64,000 nucleotides of DNA from contig JAFUVQ010000060.1 in NCBI GenBank assembly GCA_017477505.1, forward strand, positions 248,001-312,000. Reading direction: 5' to 3'. Source of the DNA: Eubacterium sp. (GTDB lineage: Bacteria; Bacillota; Clostridia; Lachnospirales; Lachnospiraceae). Shown piece by piece: positions 55,232 to 64,000 of the stretch (positions are counted from its first letter, which is position 1; every line of letters begins with the position of its first letter). The position numbers and the translations under genes are program-made. A model generated the notes under the pieces. That model was given only the letters and a program-made list of their open reading frames with translations. It was not told the DNA's origin and searched no databases.

Positions 55232-56725
55232 TTAGTTAAAAGGATTCTCCGAAGGATATCTTACTCCCTTTGGCTGGTTATAGTTAATCTCATCCAGCTC
55301 AACTCCTATAAACTTAAATACTTCATAGAGAAGTCTTCCGTTATGATGGAAGGTTATAGCCGCATGATGCGGATAATTCTTCTCGATAAGAACGTGTCTG
55401 TAGAAACGTCCCATCTCAGGTATCGCAAATACACCGATGGAGCCAAATGACCTTGTAGCAACCGGAAGGATTTCACCTTCTGCAACGTAAGCACGAAGCT
55501 TGGCATCCGATGTACTCTGAATACGATATACAGTTGCATGACCCGGTATAAGGTCTCCTTCAAGAGTTCCGTTTGTAACTTCGATAGGAAGCGTACGGGC
55601 CATGATCTTCTGATATTTCATCTCATGGAAGCTGAGTTTTGCTGTACATGTATTTCCACAATGGAATCCCATAAATGTATCTTTGATATCATATGGATAA
55701 TCGAACTTACCCTTAATCTCCTCTTCATACATATCACGGGGAACTGAATTATTTATATCAAGAAGTGTAACCGCATCCTGACTTACCAGCTGTCCTATGT
55801 ACTCGGAAAGAGCTCCATAGATATCAACTTCGCAGCTTACCGGAATTCCGCGGCTTGCAAGACGGCTGTTAACATAGCATGGCACGAACTTGAACTGTGT
55901 CTGGAATGCCGGCCAGCACTTACCTGCGATTATAGTATAGCTCCTGCTTCCCTTATGAGCCTCAACCCAGTCAATGAGCGTCAGTTCATACTGAGCAAGC
56001 TTTGCGAGAACCTCCGGCTTCTTGTTGCCTGCGCCGAGCTCATTCTCCATATCCTTAACAGTATCAGCTATACGAGGATCATCTGCATGATTATTAAATG
56101 ATTCGAAGAGATCAAGCTCTGAATTCTCTTCTATCTCAATGCCCAGATTGTAAAGCTGCTTAATAGGAGCATTGCAGGCAAGGAAATCCTGCGGACGGGG
56201 TCCGAATGAAATGATCTTCAGATCTGAAAGCGCTATTCTTACACGGGCTATAGTCTCGAAATCATGCATCATATCTGCAACCTCTGCCGGATCTCCGACA
56301 GGATACTCAGGTATATAAGCCTTAAGATTTCTAAGATAAAGATTATAGCTTGCATTAAGCATACCGCAGTAAGCATCTCCTCTGTCATTGCAGAGACCGC
56401 CTGTTGCTTCTTCTGCAGCAGCTGCCAGCATGCATGGTCCGCCAAATTCTTTTACGAGAAGAATCTCACTGGACTCAGGTCCGAAGTTACCAAGATATAC
56501 AACCAGGGCATTACAGCCGGCAGCCTTAACCTCGGCAAGAGCCTTCCTCATATCAACTTCATTTTCAACAGTAGTTTCACACTCAAATATCTCACCATAC
56601 TTAGCGGTATATTCCTTTACAACCGTTTTTCTTCTCTCAATGGAGAGAGACATCGGAAAACAATCCCTGCTAACAGCAATAATACCCATTTTTACAACCG
56701 GCATATTTCCCATATTCATATGCAT
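55232..56725 (-). CDS. L-fucose/L-arabinose isomerase family protein
   Basis: About 498 residues from the ATG at 56725, close behind GGAGG; the ATG two codons later is also possible. The fold matches the fucose/arabinose isomerase group: ALVVYLGNFGPESSEILLVK, ISFGPRPQDFLACN, the SCEVDIYGALSEYIGQ segment with the metal-binding Glu, and late FMGFHCGNTC and HHAAITFHHNGRLLYE. It should convert an aldose (arabinose, fucose or xylose type) to a ketose for the downstream xylulokinase. Exact substrate cannot be read from sequence. It is co-transcribed with the ABC transporter genes. Confidence 0.88.
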   Translation of the reverse strand: MHMNMGNMPVVKMGIIAVSRDCFPMSLSIERRKTVVKEYTAKYGEIFECETTVENEVDMRKALAEVKAAGCNALVVYLGNFGPESSEILLVKEFGGPCMLAAAAEEATGGLCNDRGDAYCGMLNASYNLYLRNLKAYIPEYPVGDPAEVADMMHDFETIARVRIALSDLKIISFGPRPQDFLACNAPIKQLYNLGIEIEENSELDLFESFNNHADDPRIADTVKDMENELGAGNKKPEVLAKLAQYELTLIDWVEAHKGSRSYTIIAGKCWPAFQTQFKFVPCYVNSRLASRGIPVSCEVDIYGALSEYIGQLVSQDAVTLLDINNSVPRDMYEEEIKGKFDYPYDIKDTFMGFHCGNTCTAKLSFHEMKYQKIMARTLPIEVTNGTLEGDLIPGHATVYRIQSTSDAKLRAYVAEGEILPVATRSFGSIGVFAIPEMGRFYRHVLIEKNYPHHAAITFHHNGRLLYEVFKFIGVELDEINYNQPKGVRYPSENPFN

Positions 56726-56776
56726 ATTACCTCCATCTGATTCAAAACAAAAATACAAAAACCGTCACTGGAACTA

Positions 56777-57808
56777 TTATTTAGAAATCATCTTGTTCTT
56801 CTTTGCTATTACCACGCTCTGTATCACAAGGAACAGACACAGCATAACTGCGATGGTAATACCTGTCCACCATGCATCATCAAGTCCGGCTGATGAAACG
56901 ATATTCTTAATTGTCTCAAGCATAAGAACACCGAAGAATGTTCCTATGATATTTCCTACACCACCTGTAAGCATTGTTCCACCGATGATAGATGAAGCGA
57001 TAGCATTCATTTCCATACCGGTTGCATGTGATGCGGAACCCGAACCAACGTGCATGAAGTATACGAATCCGCCTATACCTGCAAGAAGTCCGCAGATAAG
57101 GTGTGAAAGGAACTTAGTCCTCTTTACATTTATACCGAGCATCAGTGCACTCTGTGCATTACCGCCTACCGCATAGAAGCTTCTTCCGAGCTTGGTCCAT
57201 TTAAGAACTACGAAGAAAAGAATAACTATGAGGATTGCAACGATAACTCCGATCTCAACATAAGCATTTACATAGTCTCCGAGCTTATTTACAGAACCGA
57301 AGCCCGGTACGTTTATTCTGGTATCCTTAAGCTTTACAAATGCTTCATTCTGAACATTGAATGGAGCCGTATGAACTATGGTGGTCATACCTCTTGCGAA
57401 GAACATTCCCGCAAGTGTTACGATGAACGGCTGAATGTCGAGGTATGCAACCAGGAGTCCCTGTGTGATGCCGAATGCAAGGCCTATGCCTACTGCTATA
57501 CAGATAGCACCGAAGATATTTCCGTTATGGAAATCAAGGTAAACTGCACAGCACATACTTACAAGAGCAACTACACCGCCGACTGAAATGTCGATTCCTC
57601 CGCAAATCATAACTATACTGAGGCCGCATGAGGTTATGATAAGGGATGCATTTGTATTTAAGAAATTAAAGAATGTCTGTGGTCTGAGGAATCCCTCTCC
57701 CTGGAAGATCATAGCCCCGATATACATCAGGAAGAAAACTACTATGGTGATCGTAAGGAGCAGATTCGTATTGCTTGTCTTTATAAACCAGTTCTTGATC
57801 TTATTCAT
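56777..57808 (-). CDS. Sugar ABC transporter permease (RbsC/YjfF type), second subunit
   Basis: 343 residues with about ten TM helices. The family signature (GGIDISVGGVVALVSM) and the late GIGGFVYFMHVGSGSASHATGMEMNAIASSIIGGT-type region are present. It forms a heterodimeric channel with the permease encoded upstream, whose stop lies two bases before this start. The pair resembles YtfT/YjfF, which import furanose sugars. Confidence 0.95.
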   Translation of the reverse strand: MNKIKNWFIKTSNTNLLLTITIVVFFLMYIGAMIFQGEGFLRPQTFFNFLNTNASLIITSCGLSIVMICGGIDISVGGVVALVSMCCAVYLDFHNGNIFGAICIAVGIGLAFGITQGLLVAYLDIQPFIVTLAGMFFARGMTTIVHTAPFNVQNEAFVKLKDTRINVPGFGSVNKLGDYVNAYVEIGVIVAILIVILFFVVLKWTKLGRSFYAVGGNAQSALMLGINVKRTKFLSHLICGLLAGIGGFVYFMHVGSGSASHATGMEMNAIASSIIGGTMLTGGVGNIIGTFFGVLMLETIKNIVSSAGLDDAWWTGITIAVMLCLFLVIQSVVIAKKNKMISK

Positions 57809-57809
57809 G

Positions 57810-58868
57810 CTAAGCCACCTCCTTCTTAGGAGCTATCTTAGCCCATATTTTCTGAAGTCTGGTTCTTACAACCGGTGTACTGAGTACAACAAGTACGATA
57901 ACAACTACAGCCTTATATGCTGAAAGAGCATCTGAATTTACATTCATCTTGTAAAGTGTAGTTGTAAGGAACTGTATAACGTATGCTCCGAGGATGGATG
58001 CAGTCATATTGAACTTACCGCCTGAAAGAGCATTTCCGCCAAGTGCAACCGCCAGAATGGCATCCATCTCAATATCCTTTGCAATTACTGAATAGTTGAT
58101 GGTTGAAAGACGGCTTACCTTGATAAGTCCGCAGATTGCAACACAGAGTCCGAGGATTACAAATGTAATGAATTTTACGAACTCAGGGTTGATACCGTTA
58201 AGTCTTGAAGAGCTTTCATTTATACCTACTGACTGTGTGTAAAGTCCGAGGGTTGTGAACTTCAGAACAAGCATAATAATTATTACTGAAGCTACAGCTA
58301 TAAAGAAAGGAGTCGGAATCGGAATACCCGGAATGTAACCGCCAAAGTATGTGAATTTCGTCTCATTTACTATTGGAAGCTCATTGTTATTGATCCAGGC
58401 TGCGATTGATCTTCCTGCTGTGAAGAGTATCAGAGTTGCAACCATAGGCTGAATCTTGAAATATGCTACCAGCACACCGTTAAATGCACCGAAGGCCATG
58501 GCTACGAGACAAGCTACAAGAAATGCAACTATTATCGGAGCCTTAAGGGTATCAGGTCTTGACTCTGTTCCACAGAGAACTCGAAGTATAACGCTGCCGG
58601 CTATAGCTATAGCCGCACCGACACTGATATCCTGTCCGCCTGATGCGGCAGTGACAAGTGTCATACCGATTGCAAGTATTGCAAGCTCTGAGCCGTAGTC
58701 GAGTATGGTTATGAGATATCCGTTAAGAACAGGATCTCCCAGACTGTTGGTTCCCAGTGTAACCTTAAAGAAAGAAGGATCCACAATAAGGTTAAACAGT
58801 GCAAGTGCCAGGATTGCAACAAGCGGTATAAGTAATTGTTTATTGAATGTAAATTTTTTAGTACTCAT
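57810..58868 (-). CDS. Sugar ABC transporter permease (RbsC/YtfT type), first subunit
   Basis: 352 residues, polytopic, with the matching signature GGQDISVGAAIAIAGSV and the conserved EMDAILAVALGGNALSGGK loop that contacts the ATPase. Its ATG overlaps the ATPase stop by one base, which points to translational coupling. It partners the permease encoded immediately downstream. Confidence 0.95.
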   Translation of the reverse strand: MSTKKFTFNKQLLIPLVAILALALFNLIVDPSFFKVTLGTNSLGDPVLNGYLITILDYGSELAILAIGMTLVTAASGGQDISVGAAIAIAGSVILRVLCGTESRPDTLKAPIIVAFLVACLVAMAFGAFNGVLVAYFKIQPMVATLILFTAGRSIAAWINNNELPIVNETKFTYFGGYIPGIPIPTPFFIAVASVIIIMLVLKFTTLGLYTQSVGINESSSRLNGINPEFVKFITFVILGLCVAICGLIKVSRLSTINYSVIAKDIEMDAILAVALGGNALSGGKFNMTASILGAYVIQFLTTTLYKMNVNSDALSAYKAVVVIVLVVLSTPVVRTRLQKIWAKIAPKKEVA

Positions 58869-60403
58869 TACTCCTCATCCTCCCCACTGTTTTGTTTATG
58901 TCCTGCGATAGTCTGCATGATACCGCTCTGGGTGAGCTGATCGCCCTTAAGCTCTCCTACCATCTTTCTGTCTCGCATGACAACAAGCCTTGAGCAGGTA
59001 CGTAACATCTCATCTGTTTCCGATGATATAAATGTAATGCTCATGCCTTCAGATGCAAGTTTAAGCACGAGCTTCTGAATATCAACCTTGGTTCCTACGT
59101 CTATCCCACGGGTAGGTTCATCAAGTATGAGATATTCAGGATGCATAAGAAGCCATCTGGCAAGAATAACCTTCTGCTGGTTACCACCGGAAAGTGATTT
59201 GATCGGCGTATCCGCAGATGCGGTCTTTATATCAAGAAGCTTGATATATTCATCAGCAATCTTATAGGTTTCTGATTTAGTGTAAGGCTTTAAGAATCCG
59301 CGAAGCACCTGAGATGCAAGGATTATATTCTCTCTTACAGAAAGGTCCCCGACAATACCGTCAACCTTTCTGTCTTCAGGAAGGTATGCGATGCCATTCT
59401 TCATTGCATCGATAGGCTTACTGATCTTAACTTCTTTGCCGTTCTTCTTAACCTTGCCTTTTAAAACTCTGTCGGCGCCGAATATCGCACGGACGCATTC
59501 GCTTCGGCCTGAGCCGAGGAGTCCGGTGAATCCGTTTACCTCTCCCTTATTGATATAGAAGTCAAACGGGCTTATGCCTGCATCACTCTGAAGTCCTTCT
59601 GCTTCAAATACAGGAACTGCATCTCTGTCAGTCTTAACATCTCCTGTATCACCCTTGATATCGGAAAGGTCATCCAGCTCTTTACCAAGCATCTTGGAAA
59701 CAAGTTCAACTCTCGGAAGGTCCTTGATCTCATATTCGCCGACCAGCTTTCCGTCTCGAAGAACCGTGATCCTGTCACATACTTCATAAACCTGATCAAG
59801 GAAATGAGTAACGAAGATGATTCCAACACCTTTTGCCTTAAGGTCTCTCATAAGACCGAAGAGCTTCTGAACTTCACTTTCATCAAGGGATGAAGTAGGT
59901 TCATCGAGTATGAGAACCTTACAATCCATATCCACCGCTCTTGCTATGGCAACCATCTGCTGAACTGCAAGTGAGCAGCTGGCCAGCTGCTGGGATGCCT
60001 GAGCAGGAATATCAAGACTCTTAAGAATCTTATCCGCGTCAGCCTTCATCTTGCCCCAGTTGGTGAATGCTCCCTTCGTTCTCCCTATATACATATTTTC
60101 GGCAACCGTAAGATTAGGACAGAGTGTGATCTCCTGATACACAGTACTTATACCGACATTCTGTGCATCCTGAGGAGAATGAATATGTATCTCTCCTTCA
60201 TGATCCTTAAGAAATATCTGTCCGCCGTCCTTCTCATATACTCCGGTTATAACCTTGATAAGAGTAGACTTTCCGGCTCCGTTTTCACCCATCAGAGCAT
60301 GAATCTCACCTTCTCTTAATGTAAAATCCACGTTCTGGAGAGCCTTAACACCCGGAAAGGTTTTCTGTATATTATGTAATTCAAGTACAGCTTTATCCTT
60401 CAC
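58868..60403 (-). CDS. Sugar ABC transporter ATP-binding protein (two-domain, RbsA/MglA/YtfR type)
   Basis: 511 residues with two fused ATPase halves. The first has an intact Walker A (GENGAGKSTLIK) and LILDEPTSSLDESE. The second has the usual altered P-loop (GLLGSGRSE), LSGGNQQKVILARW and LILDEPTRGIDVG. This is standard for the carbohydrate uptake transporter-2 family. A nested hairpin and the binding-protein terminator lie upstream, so it is probably made in smaller amounts than the binding protein. Confidence 0.97.
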   Translation of the reverse strand: MKDKAVLELHNIQKTFPGVKALQNVDFTLREGEIHALMGENGAGKSTLIKVITGVYEKDGGQIFLKDHEGEIHIHSPQDAQNVGISTVYQEITLCPNLTVAENMYIGRTKGAFTNWGKMKADADKILKSLDIPAQASQQLASCSLAVQQMVAIARAVDMDCKVLILDEPTSSLDESEVQKLFGLMRDLKAKGVGIIFVTHFLDQVYEVCDRITVLRDGKLVGEYEIKDLPRVELVSKMLGKELDDLSDIKGDTGDVKTDRDAVPVFEAEGLQSDAGISPFDFYINKGEVNGFTGLLGSGRSECVRAIFGADRVLKGKVKKNGKEVKISKPIDAMKNGIAYLPEDRKVDGIVGDLSVRENIILASQVLRGFLKPYTKSETYKIADEYIKLLDIKTASADTPIKSLSGGNQQKVILARWLLMHPEYLILDEPTRGIDVGTKVDIQKLVLKLASEGMSITFISSETDEMLRTCSRLVVMRDRKMVGELKGDQLTQSGIMQTIAGHKQNSGEDEE

Positions 60404-60443
60404 CGTCTCACCTTCCTTTATTTTATCAATCCTTGCCCTGTGT

Positions 60444-60490
60444 CCCCTGATGATGCTTAAACACTGACTGTTTTAAGGCAGATTCAGGGG
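60444..60490 (-). promoter_or_regulatory. Nested hairpin between binding-protein and ATPase genes
   Basis: CCCCTGA and TCAGGGG enclose a second pairing of TTAAA-type arms (around the ACTGACTG loop). It sits 41 bases before the ATPase start and downstream of the terminator. It may stabilise or process the read-through transcript. Its role is inferred. Confidence 0.45.
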
Positions 60491-60513
60491 TAAAAATCCC
60501 GAATTTTGGGTAT

Positions 60514-60546
60514 AAAAAGGGCGCGTCATACATGTATGCCGCGCCC
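60514..60546 (-). terminator. Intra-operon terminator after the sugar-binding protein gene
   Basis: On the minus strand GGGCGCG and CGCGCCC enclose a CATAC-AT-GTATG inner stem, followed by TTTTTATA. It lies 17 bases past the stop. Partial termination here would give excess binding protein. Confidence 0.85.
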
Positions 60547-60562
60547 CCAAATCCCTTAGTTA

Positions 60563-61573
60563 TTAGATACCGTAATTATTTACGTCATCCTCTGTAATTG
60601 TTGTAGCGTCAAAGCCCTTTTCCTGCATTATGATTGTCTTCTCTGAAAGTGTCTCGCCTGCTTCAAGCTTCTTGATAACTTCGTCGATGTACTTAGCCTG
60701 GAAAGGATTGCACTGACCATCATAGTTCCAGTTCTTGTTAAGGAGTTCTTCAAGAGCCCACTTGTTGCAGTCAAATCCCATAACTACTACGTCTTTACCA
60801 ACACCGTGTGAGATGTTAGCCTTGTCAAGTGCTGCAACAGCACCCTTAGCCATATCGTCGTTCTCAGCGTAGATTACGTTGAAGCTTTCGCCTGAGTCGA
60901 TAACTGACTGAACGATCTGCTGTGCCTTCTCTGCATTCCACTCAGCTGTCTGCTGTGTAACGATTGTCCAACCATTTTCCTTAGCAAGTGTATCAAGAGC
61001 ACCTGATCTACCCTGCTGAGCTGCTGAACCCATAACACCCTGAAGGTGAATGATCTTATATTCACTTAAGTTCTGATCCTTTAACCAGTTAGCTGCCTGC
61101 TCGCCTTCCTTGTCCATATCGGATACGATTGATGCTGCATAAAGGCTTGGATCTGCATCGATTGTACGGTCAAAGAGGATAACCTGGATTCCTGCTGCCT
61201 GAGCATCCTTGAGAACGCTGTCCCAACCTGATGTATCAGCTGCTGAAAGAAGAAGGTAATCAACTCCGTCCTGGATGAACTTCTGAGCTGCTGCAATCTG
61301 CTCATCATTCTTTAAGCTGTAAGCGAACTCACCCTTGTAACCGTTGGTGTTACCTTCACCGAACATAGCCTTGAGATCCTTATCGTTAGCTGTACGATAA
61401 CCGGACTCGTTAGGATCGTTGTTGATGATACCAACCTTGATCTCCTTGCCACCGCCTGATGTATCTCCACCGGTTGTATTTGTTTCTCCGCCCTTTGCGC
61501 CGCCGCATCCAACTGCGCCAACTAACATTGTTGCTGCAAGAGCTGCAGCCATAATCTTCTTAAACTTTTTCAT
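60563..61573 (-). CDS. Sugar-binding lipoprotein of the ABC transporter (YtfQ/RbsB type)
   Basis: 336 residues. The signal peptide has a lipobox (MLVGAVGC, Cys near 23), so it is anchored to the membrane outside. The periplasmic-binding fold type 1 shows KVGIINNDPNESGYRTAND, YLLLSAADTSGWDSVLKDAQ, QVILFDRTIDAD and VYAENDDMAKGAVAALD. It captures the sugar for the permease pair. It is about half identical in pattern to the second binding protein encoded upstream. GGGAGGGA precedes the ATG and is part of a long inverted repeat. Confidence 0.95.
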   Translation of the reverse strand: MKKFKKIMAAALAATMLVGAVGCGGAKGGETNTTGGDTSGGGKEIKVGIINNDPNESGYRTANDKDLKAMFGEGNTNGYKGEFAYSLKNDEQIAAAQKFIQDGVDYLLLSAADTSGWDSVLKDAQAAGIQVILFDRTIDADPSLYAASIVSDMDKEGEQAANWLKDQNLSEYKIIHLQGVMGSAAQQGRSGALDTLAKENGWTIVTQQTAEWNAEKAQQIVQSVIDSGESFNVIYAENDDMAKGAVAALDKANISHGVGKDVVVMGFDCNKWALEELLNKNWNYDGQCNPFQAKYIDEVIKKLEAGETLSEKTIIMQEKGFDATTITEDDVNNYGI

Positions 61574-61577
61574 GAAT

Positions 61578-61646
61578 AATCCCTCCCATAAAGTTTAGTT
61601 TCTGCTTTGCTTCGATGATAGAACTATAACAGATATGGGAGGGATT
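61578..61646 (-). promoter_or_regulatory. Promoter region and 13-bp inverted repeat covering the ribosome site of the binding protein gene
   Basis: AATCCCTCCCATA (61578-61590) and TATGGGAGGGATT (61634-61646) are exact complements 43 bases apart. The arm nearest the gene contains its Shine-Dalgarno. A TATAGT -10 on the minus strand (61628-61623) lies between the arms, with no good -35, as expected for an activated promoter. Transcripts starting further upstream could fold and hide the ribosome site. Confidence 0.55.
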
Positions 61647-61759
61647 TAAAACGGAGTATCTTTTGAAGTTTTTACGATTATTTATCAATGCTCAGGTCAA
61701 TTACCATAATTTTTGTATGATTTTTTATCAAACGTTGGATATTTTACGTTCAGAATCAT

Positions 61760-62830
61760 CTAATACTCTCTTCCATTCAGTAATTCTTCCGTTACAAGGG
61801 TAATACTGCAGGAATCATTTCCGATTTTTATTTCTTTTACAGTATTATCTGCTGAAAATATCTGCTCGGATACATATGTGTATTTCTCTATTTCCTTTCC
61901 TGCAGCATAATCATTTATGATACGTTCGATCTCAGGTCCCTGAAGAGGATTACATTCCACATCGAGCGCTATCTTTCCTTCAAGAACCTTCCTTAGGCCG
62001 GCTCTTGCAGCATCAAATGATATGATCATTATCTCACCGTTCTTTATATCCGTTCCGACCTTTCTTCCCTGCTCTTCCACAGCTATGATGGCTCCGAGAG
62101 CTTCATTATCATTCTCACAGTAGAGCACATTGATTTCTTCATGCTCACGCAGCAGCCTTGATACAACTTCATAACCTTTAGCCTCGGTATAGTCCGCAGG
62201 CTCCGAAGCCACCAGATTCCATCCGTTCTCCCTGCAGGCCATGGCCAGGCTCTGTGTTCTTCCTATCTGGGCCGTAGCGCCTATAGTACCCTGTATGTCG
62301 GCTATATGGATATCTTCCGCCTTAATACCCTTGGCGTCGGCAAAGCTCTTAAGCCACTCACAGGCCGCCTGGCCCTCACGTCCGAAATCAGAGCCCACCC
62401 ATGCAAGATAGTCGTCTTCGTCCTTTATATCAACCTTTCTGTCAACGACTATGACAGGAACTCCCGCATCATGAGCCTCCATAAGAACCGTATCCCAGCC
62501 GGTCTCCGTAACAGGAGCAAGAATTATATAATCCACCTCCTGCTGTATGAATTTCCTCATAGCCATTATCTGCTTATCCTGCTTCTGCTGGCCGTCATCA
62601 AAAAGAAGCTCATATCCTTTTTCTCTTGTAAATGTATTTTTTACGGACTCTGTATTCGCTACTCTCCAGTCAGACTCAGCACCCAGCTGCGAGAATCCCA
62701 CAACCTTACTGGGCTGTTTTTTATACCCGGGATCATTTTCCGTCTTTTTCTCTTTCCCGCATGCCGAAAGCAGAAGTACCCCACAGAATGCGAGTATATA
62801 TATCCATTTTCTTTTTATGCTGTGAATCAT
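61760..62830 (-). CDS. Second sugar-binding lipoprotein, probably a sensor partner of the histidine kinase
   Basis: 356 residues with a lipoprotein signal (GVLLLSACGKEKK). It has the same type 1 binding fold as the transporter's binding protein: KVVGFSQLGAESDWRVANTE, YIILAPVTETGWDTVLMEAH, VPVIVVDRKVDI, LYCENDNEALGAIIA. It lies between the sensor kinase and the transporter operon; in such loci an extra binding protein often presents the ligand to the kinase. Its stop is 187 bases from the next start, across a promoter, so its expression may differ. Confidence 0.92.
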   Translation of the reverse strand: MIHSIKRKWIYILAFCGVLLLSACGKEKKTENDPGYKKQPSKVVGFSQLGAESDWRVANTESVKNTFTREKGYELLFDDGQQKQDKQIMAMRKFIQQEVDYIILAPVTETGWDTVLMEAHDAGVPVIVVDRKVDIKDEDDYLAWVGSDFGREGQAACEWLKSFADAKGIKAEDIHIADIQGTIGATAQIGRTQSLAMACRENGWNLVASEPADYTEAKGYEVVSRLLREHEEINVLYCENDNEALGAIIAVEEQGRKVGTDIKNGEIMIISFDAARAGLRKVLEGKIALDVECNPLQGPEIERIINDYAAGKEIEKYTYVSEQIFSADNTVKEIKIGNDSCSITLVTEELLNGREY

Positions 62831-62869
62831 TTTTTTGCTCCGTTCCGCCGGTGTGTCAGGGCAGAAAAT

Positions 62870-64000
62870 CTATCTGTCCTGCAGTCTTACTGCACACGAT
62901 GCTCCGTTAATCTGTGGAATCTTAACGGTCACCGTAGTACCCTTCATATACTCACTTTCAACTCTCATGCCGTATTCACGGCCGTAATGCATCTCAAGCC
63001 TCTGCTCTACATTTGCCATTCCGAAGCCGCCTTCCTCAGGCGGTTTCGTATCACCGCTGATTAGACTTCTGAGATTCTCCAGTTCATCTTCCTTCATTCC
63101 GATTCCGTCATCCTCCACCGTGAAGATCAGGTCTCTTCCCTCAGCTCTGCCCATAACCTTTATATGACCTGAGCCTCTCTTATTCTTGACGCCATGATAG
63201 AGCGCATTTTCAACTATCGGCTGAAGCGTCAGCTTCTGTATCCTGCAGTCAAGGATGTTTTCATCAAATGAAATGTCATAATCCATGATATCCCTGTATC
63301 TGTAATGCTGTATCTCCAGGTAGCTTCTCACATGCTCCATCTCGGATTTTACGGATATCTCACTCTTGCCCTTGCTGAGAGATATCCTGAAGAAGTTCGA
63401 AAGCTCCTGTATCATCTTAATGGCATCCTGATTCTCCCCTGCCTCTGTCATCCAGAGTATTGCATCAAGTGTATTATACAGAAAATGAGGATTGATCTGT
63501 TCCTGCAGAAGCCGGAGCTCTGCATCACGGGCATTTTCCTGTTCCTTATGAATATCATTTATAAGTGTCTCGATTTCCTTTACCATGCTGTTAAAGCTGT
63601 TGGCAAGAACCTCCATCTCATCATGACTCTCAATATGATACTCTACCGAGAAATCGCCGCCCGCAAACTTCTCCGTCATATCAACAAGTTCTGTGATAGG
63701 CTCTGTAATACTCTTGGACAGTTTACTGGATAAAATGATAATGGCGATGACTGTGATCACAAGAAGTATCACCAGTATTCTTGTTGTGGTAAGAAGACTT
63801 GCCGCCACCTCACGACGTAGCATCTCCATATTCTTAGCTTCGTCACGAATATAGACCTGAATGTCCTCCTGAATCAGAGAAGTAAGAGTCCTTATATTGA
63901 AATCCAGCAGCTCCATATTTTCATCATAATGGCCGCCCTCTTCAACATTCTTCAGTATATCATCGACCCTCTCGTCCAATATGCCCAGCAGCTTTATCAG
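62870..64000 (-). CDS. Sensor histidine kinase (YesM/LytS type), N-terminus outside window
   Basis: The frame is open to the right edge, so at least 377 residues are present and the beginning of the outer sensor part is missing. A TTG near 63979 is not the true start. A TM helix (about 70 residues in, ILVILLVITVIAIIILSS) is followed by a HAMP domain (SITEPITELVDMTEKFAGGD), the His_kinase domain with its phospho-acceptor in EQINPHFLYNTLDAILWM, and HATPase_c (PIVENALYHGVKNK, DDGIGM, GFGMANVEQRLEMHYG). It probably controls the sugar operon through a response regulator located outside the window. Confidence 0.93.
   Translation of the reverse strand: MIKLLGILDERVDDILKNVEEGGHYDENMELLDFNIRTLTSLIQEDIQVYIRDEAKNMEMLRREVAASLLTTTRILVILLVITVIAIIILSSKLSKSITEPITELVDMTEKFAGGDFSVEYHIESHDEMEVLANSFNSMVKEIETLINDIHKEQENARDAELRLLQEQINPHFLYNTLDAILWMTEAGENQDAIKMIQELSNFFRISLSKGKSEISVKSEMEHVRSYLEIQHYRYRDIMDYDISFDENILDCRIQKLTLQPIVENALYHGVKNKRGSGHIKVMGRAEGRDLIFTVEDDGIGMKEDELENLRSLISGDTKPPEEGGFGMANVEQRLEMHYGREYGMRVESEYMKGTTVTVKIPQINGASCAVRLQDR

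Overview
The window looks like the chromosome of a low-GC, Gram-positive anaerobe of the Lachnospiraceae type. Pointers are GGAGG-rich ribosome binding sites, SLH-domain surface proteins, a rubrerythrin, a single bifunctional RelA/SpoT, and the clostridial gene order apt - relA - MBL hydrolase - hemZ - aspS. No tRNA, rRNA, CRISPR array or transposase was seen. No gene-free stretch exceeds 300 bases.

Positions 1-25.2 kb hold sixteen co-directional minus-strand genes that look like one unusual envelope-spanning system. Read from its upstream end (25.2 kb) it encodes: a DNA/RNA non-specific endonuclease-like protein with a hendecad-repeat tail; a small polytopic membrane protein; a TTG-initiated VirD4/HerA-like ATPase next to a paralogue whose P-loop has decayed; a secreted, membrane-anchored vWA protein with a perfect sigma-A promoter; an 1128-residue tubulin/FtsZ-like protein; two unrecognised proteins; a zinc-ribbon GTPase-like protein; a coiled-coil single-pass protein; a polytopic vWA protein; a Sel1-repeat protein; three proteins that share a zinc-ribbon + one-TM layout; and an SLH protein. 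The parts resemble NTP-dependent conflict systems (GTPase + vWA + nuclease effector), but a tubulin-like protein plus an active/dead ATPase pair suggests something more elaborate.

Positions 25.4-35.4 kb are accessory DNA: an unknown (perhaps SUKH-like) protein, a JAMM/JAB peptidase-like protein, a Cys-rich miniprotein, two closely related XRE regulators, a 5'-truncated InlB-repeat/SLH gene, an HTH-NTPase-CYTH fusion, a small DUF3791/DUF3990 ADP-ribosyltransferase-like module, and a decayed TOTE-type primase-helicase. Both XRE genes and the vWA/tubulin operon carry the same upstream motif (TACTCAANTGA, with a second half-site exactly 29 bp on). This links the regulators to the system.

Positions 35.5-48.8 kb are mostly core: acyltransferase, rubrerythrin preceded by a five-hairpin array, an unknown 657-residue protein, a repeat-bearing NlpC/P60 cell-wall hydrolase, aspS, a hemZ broken by one in-frame TAG, an MBL hydrolase, relA and apt.

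Positions 49-64 kb form a pentose/oligosaccharide locus, all minus strand: sensor kinase (running off the right edge), extra sugar-binding lipoprotein, RbsB/YtfQ-type binding protein, two-domain ABC ATPase, two permeases, an L-fucose/L-arabinose isomerase-family protein, then a PEBP-DUF218 membrane protein, xylulokinase and a domain-swapped GH3 glycosidase. Several RNA hairpins lie between the binding protein, ATPase and isomerase. They probably set different expression levels within the operon.
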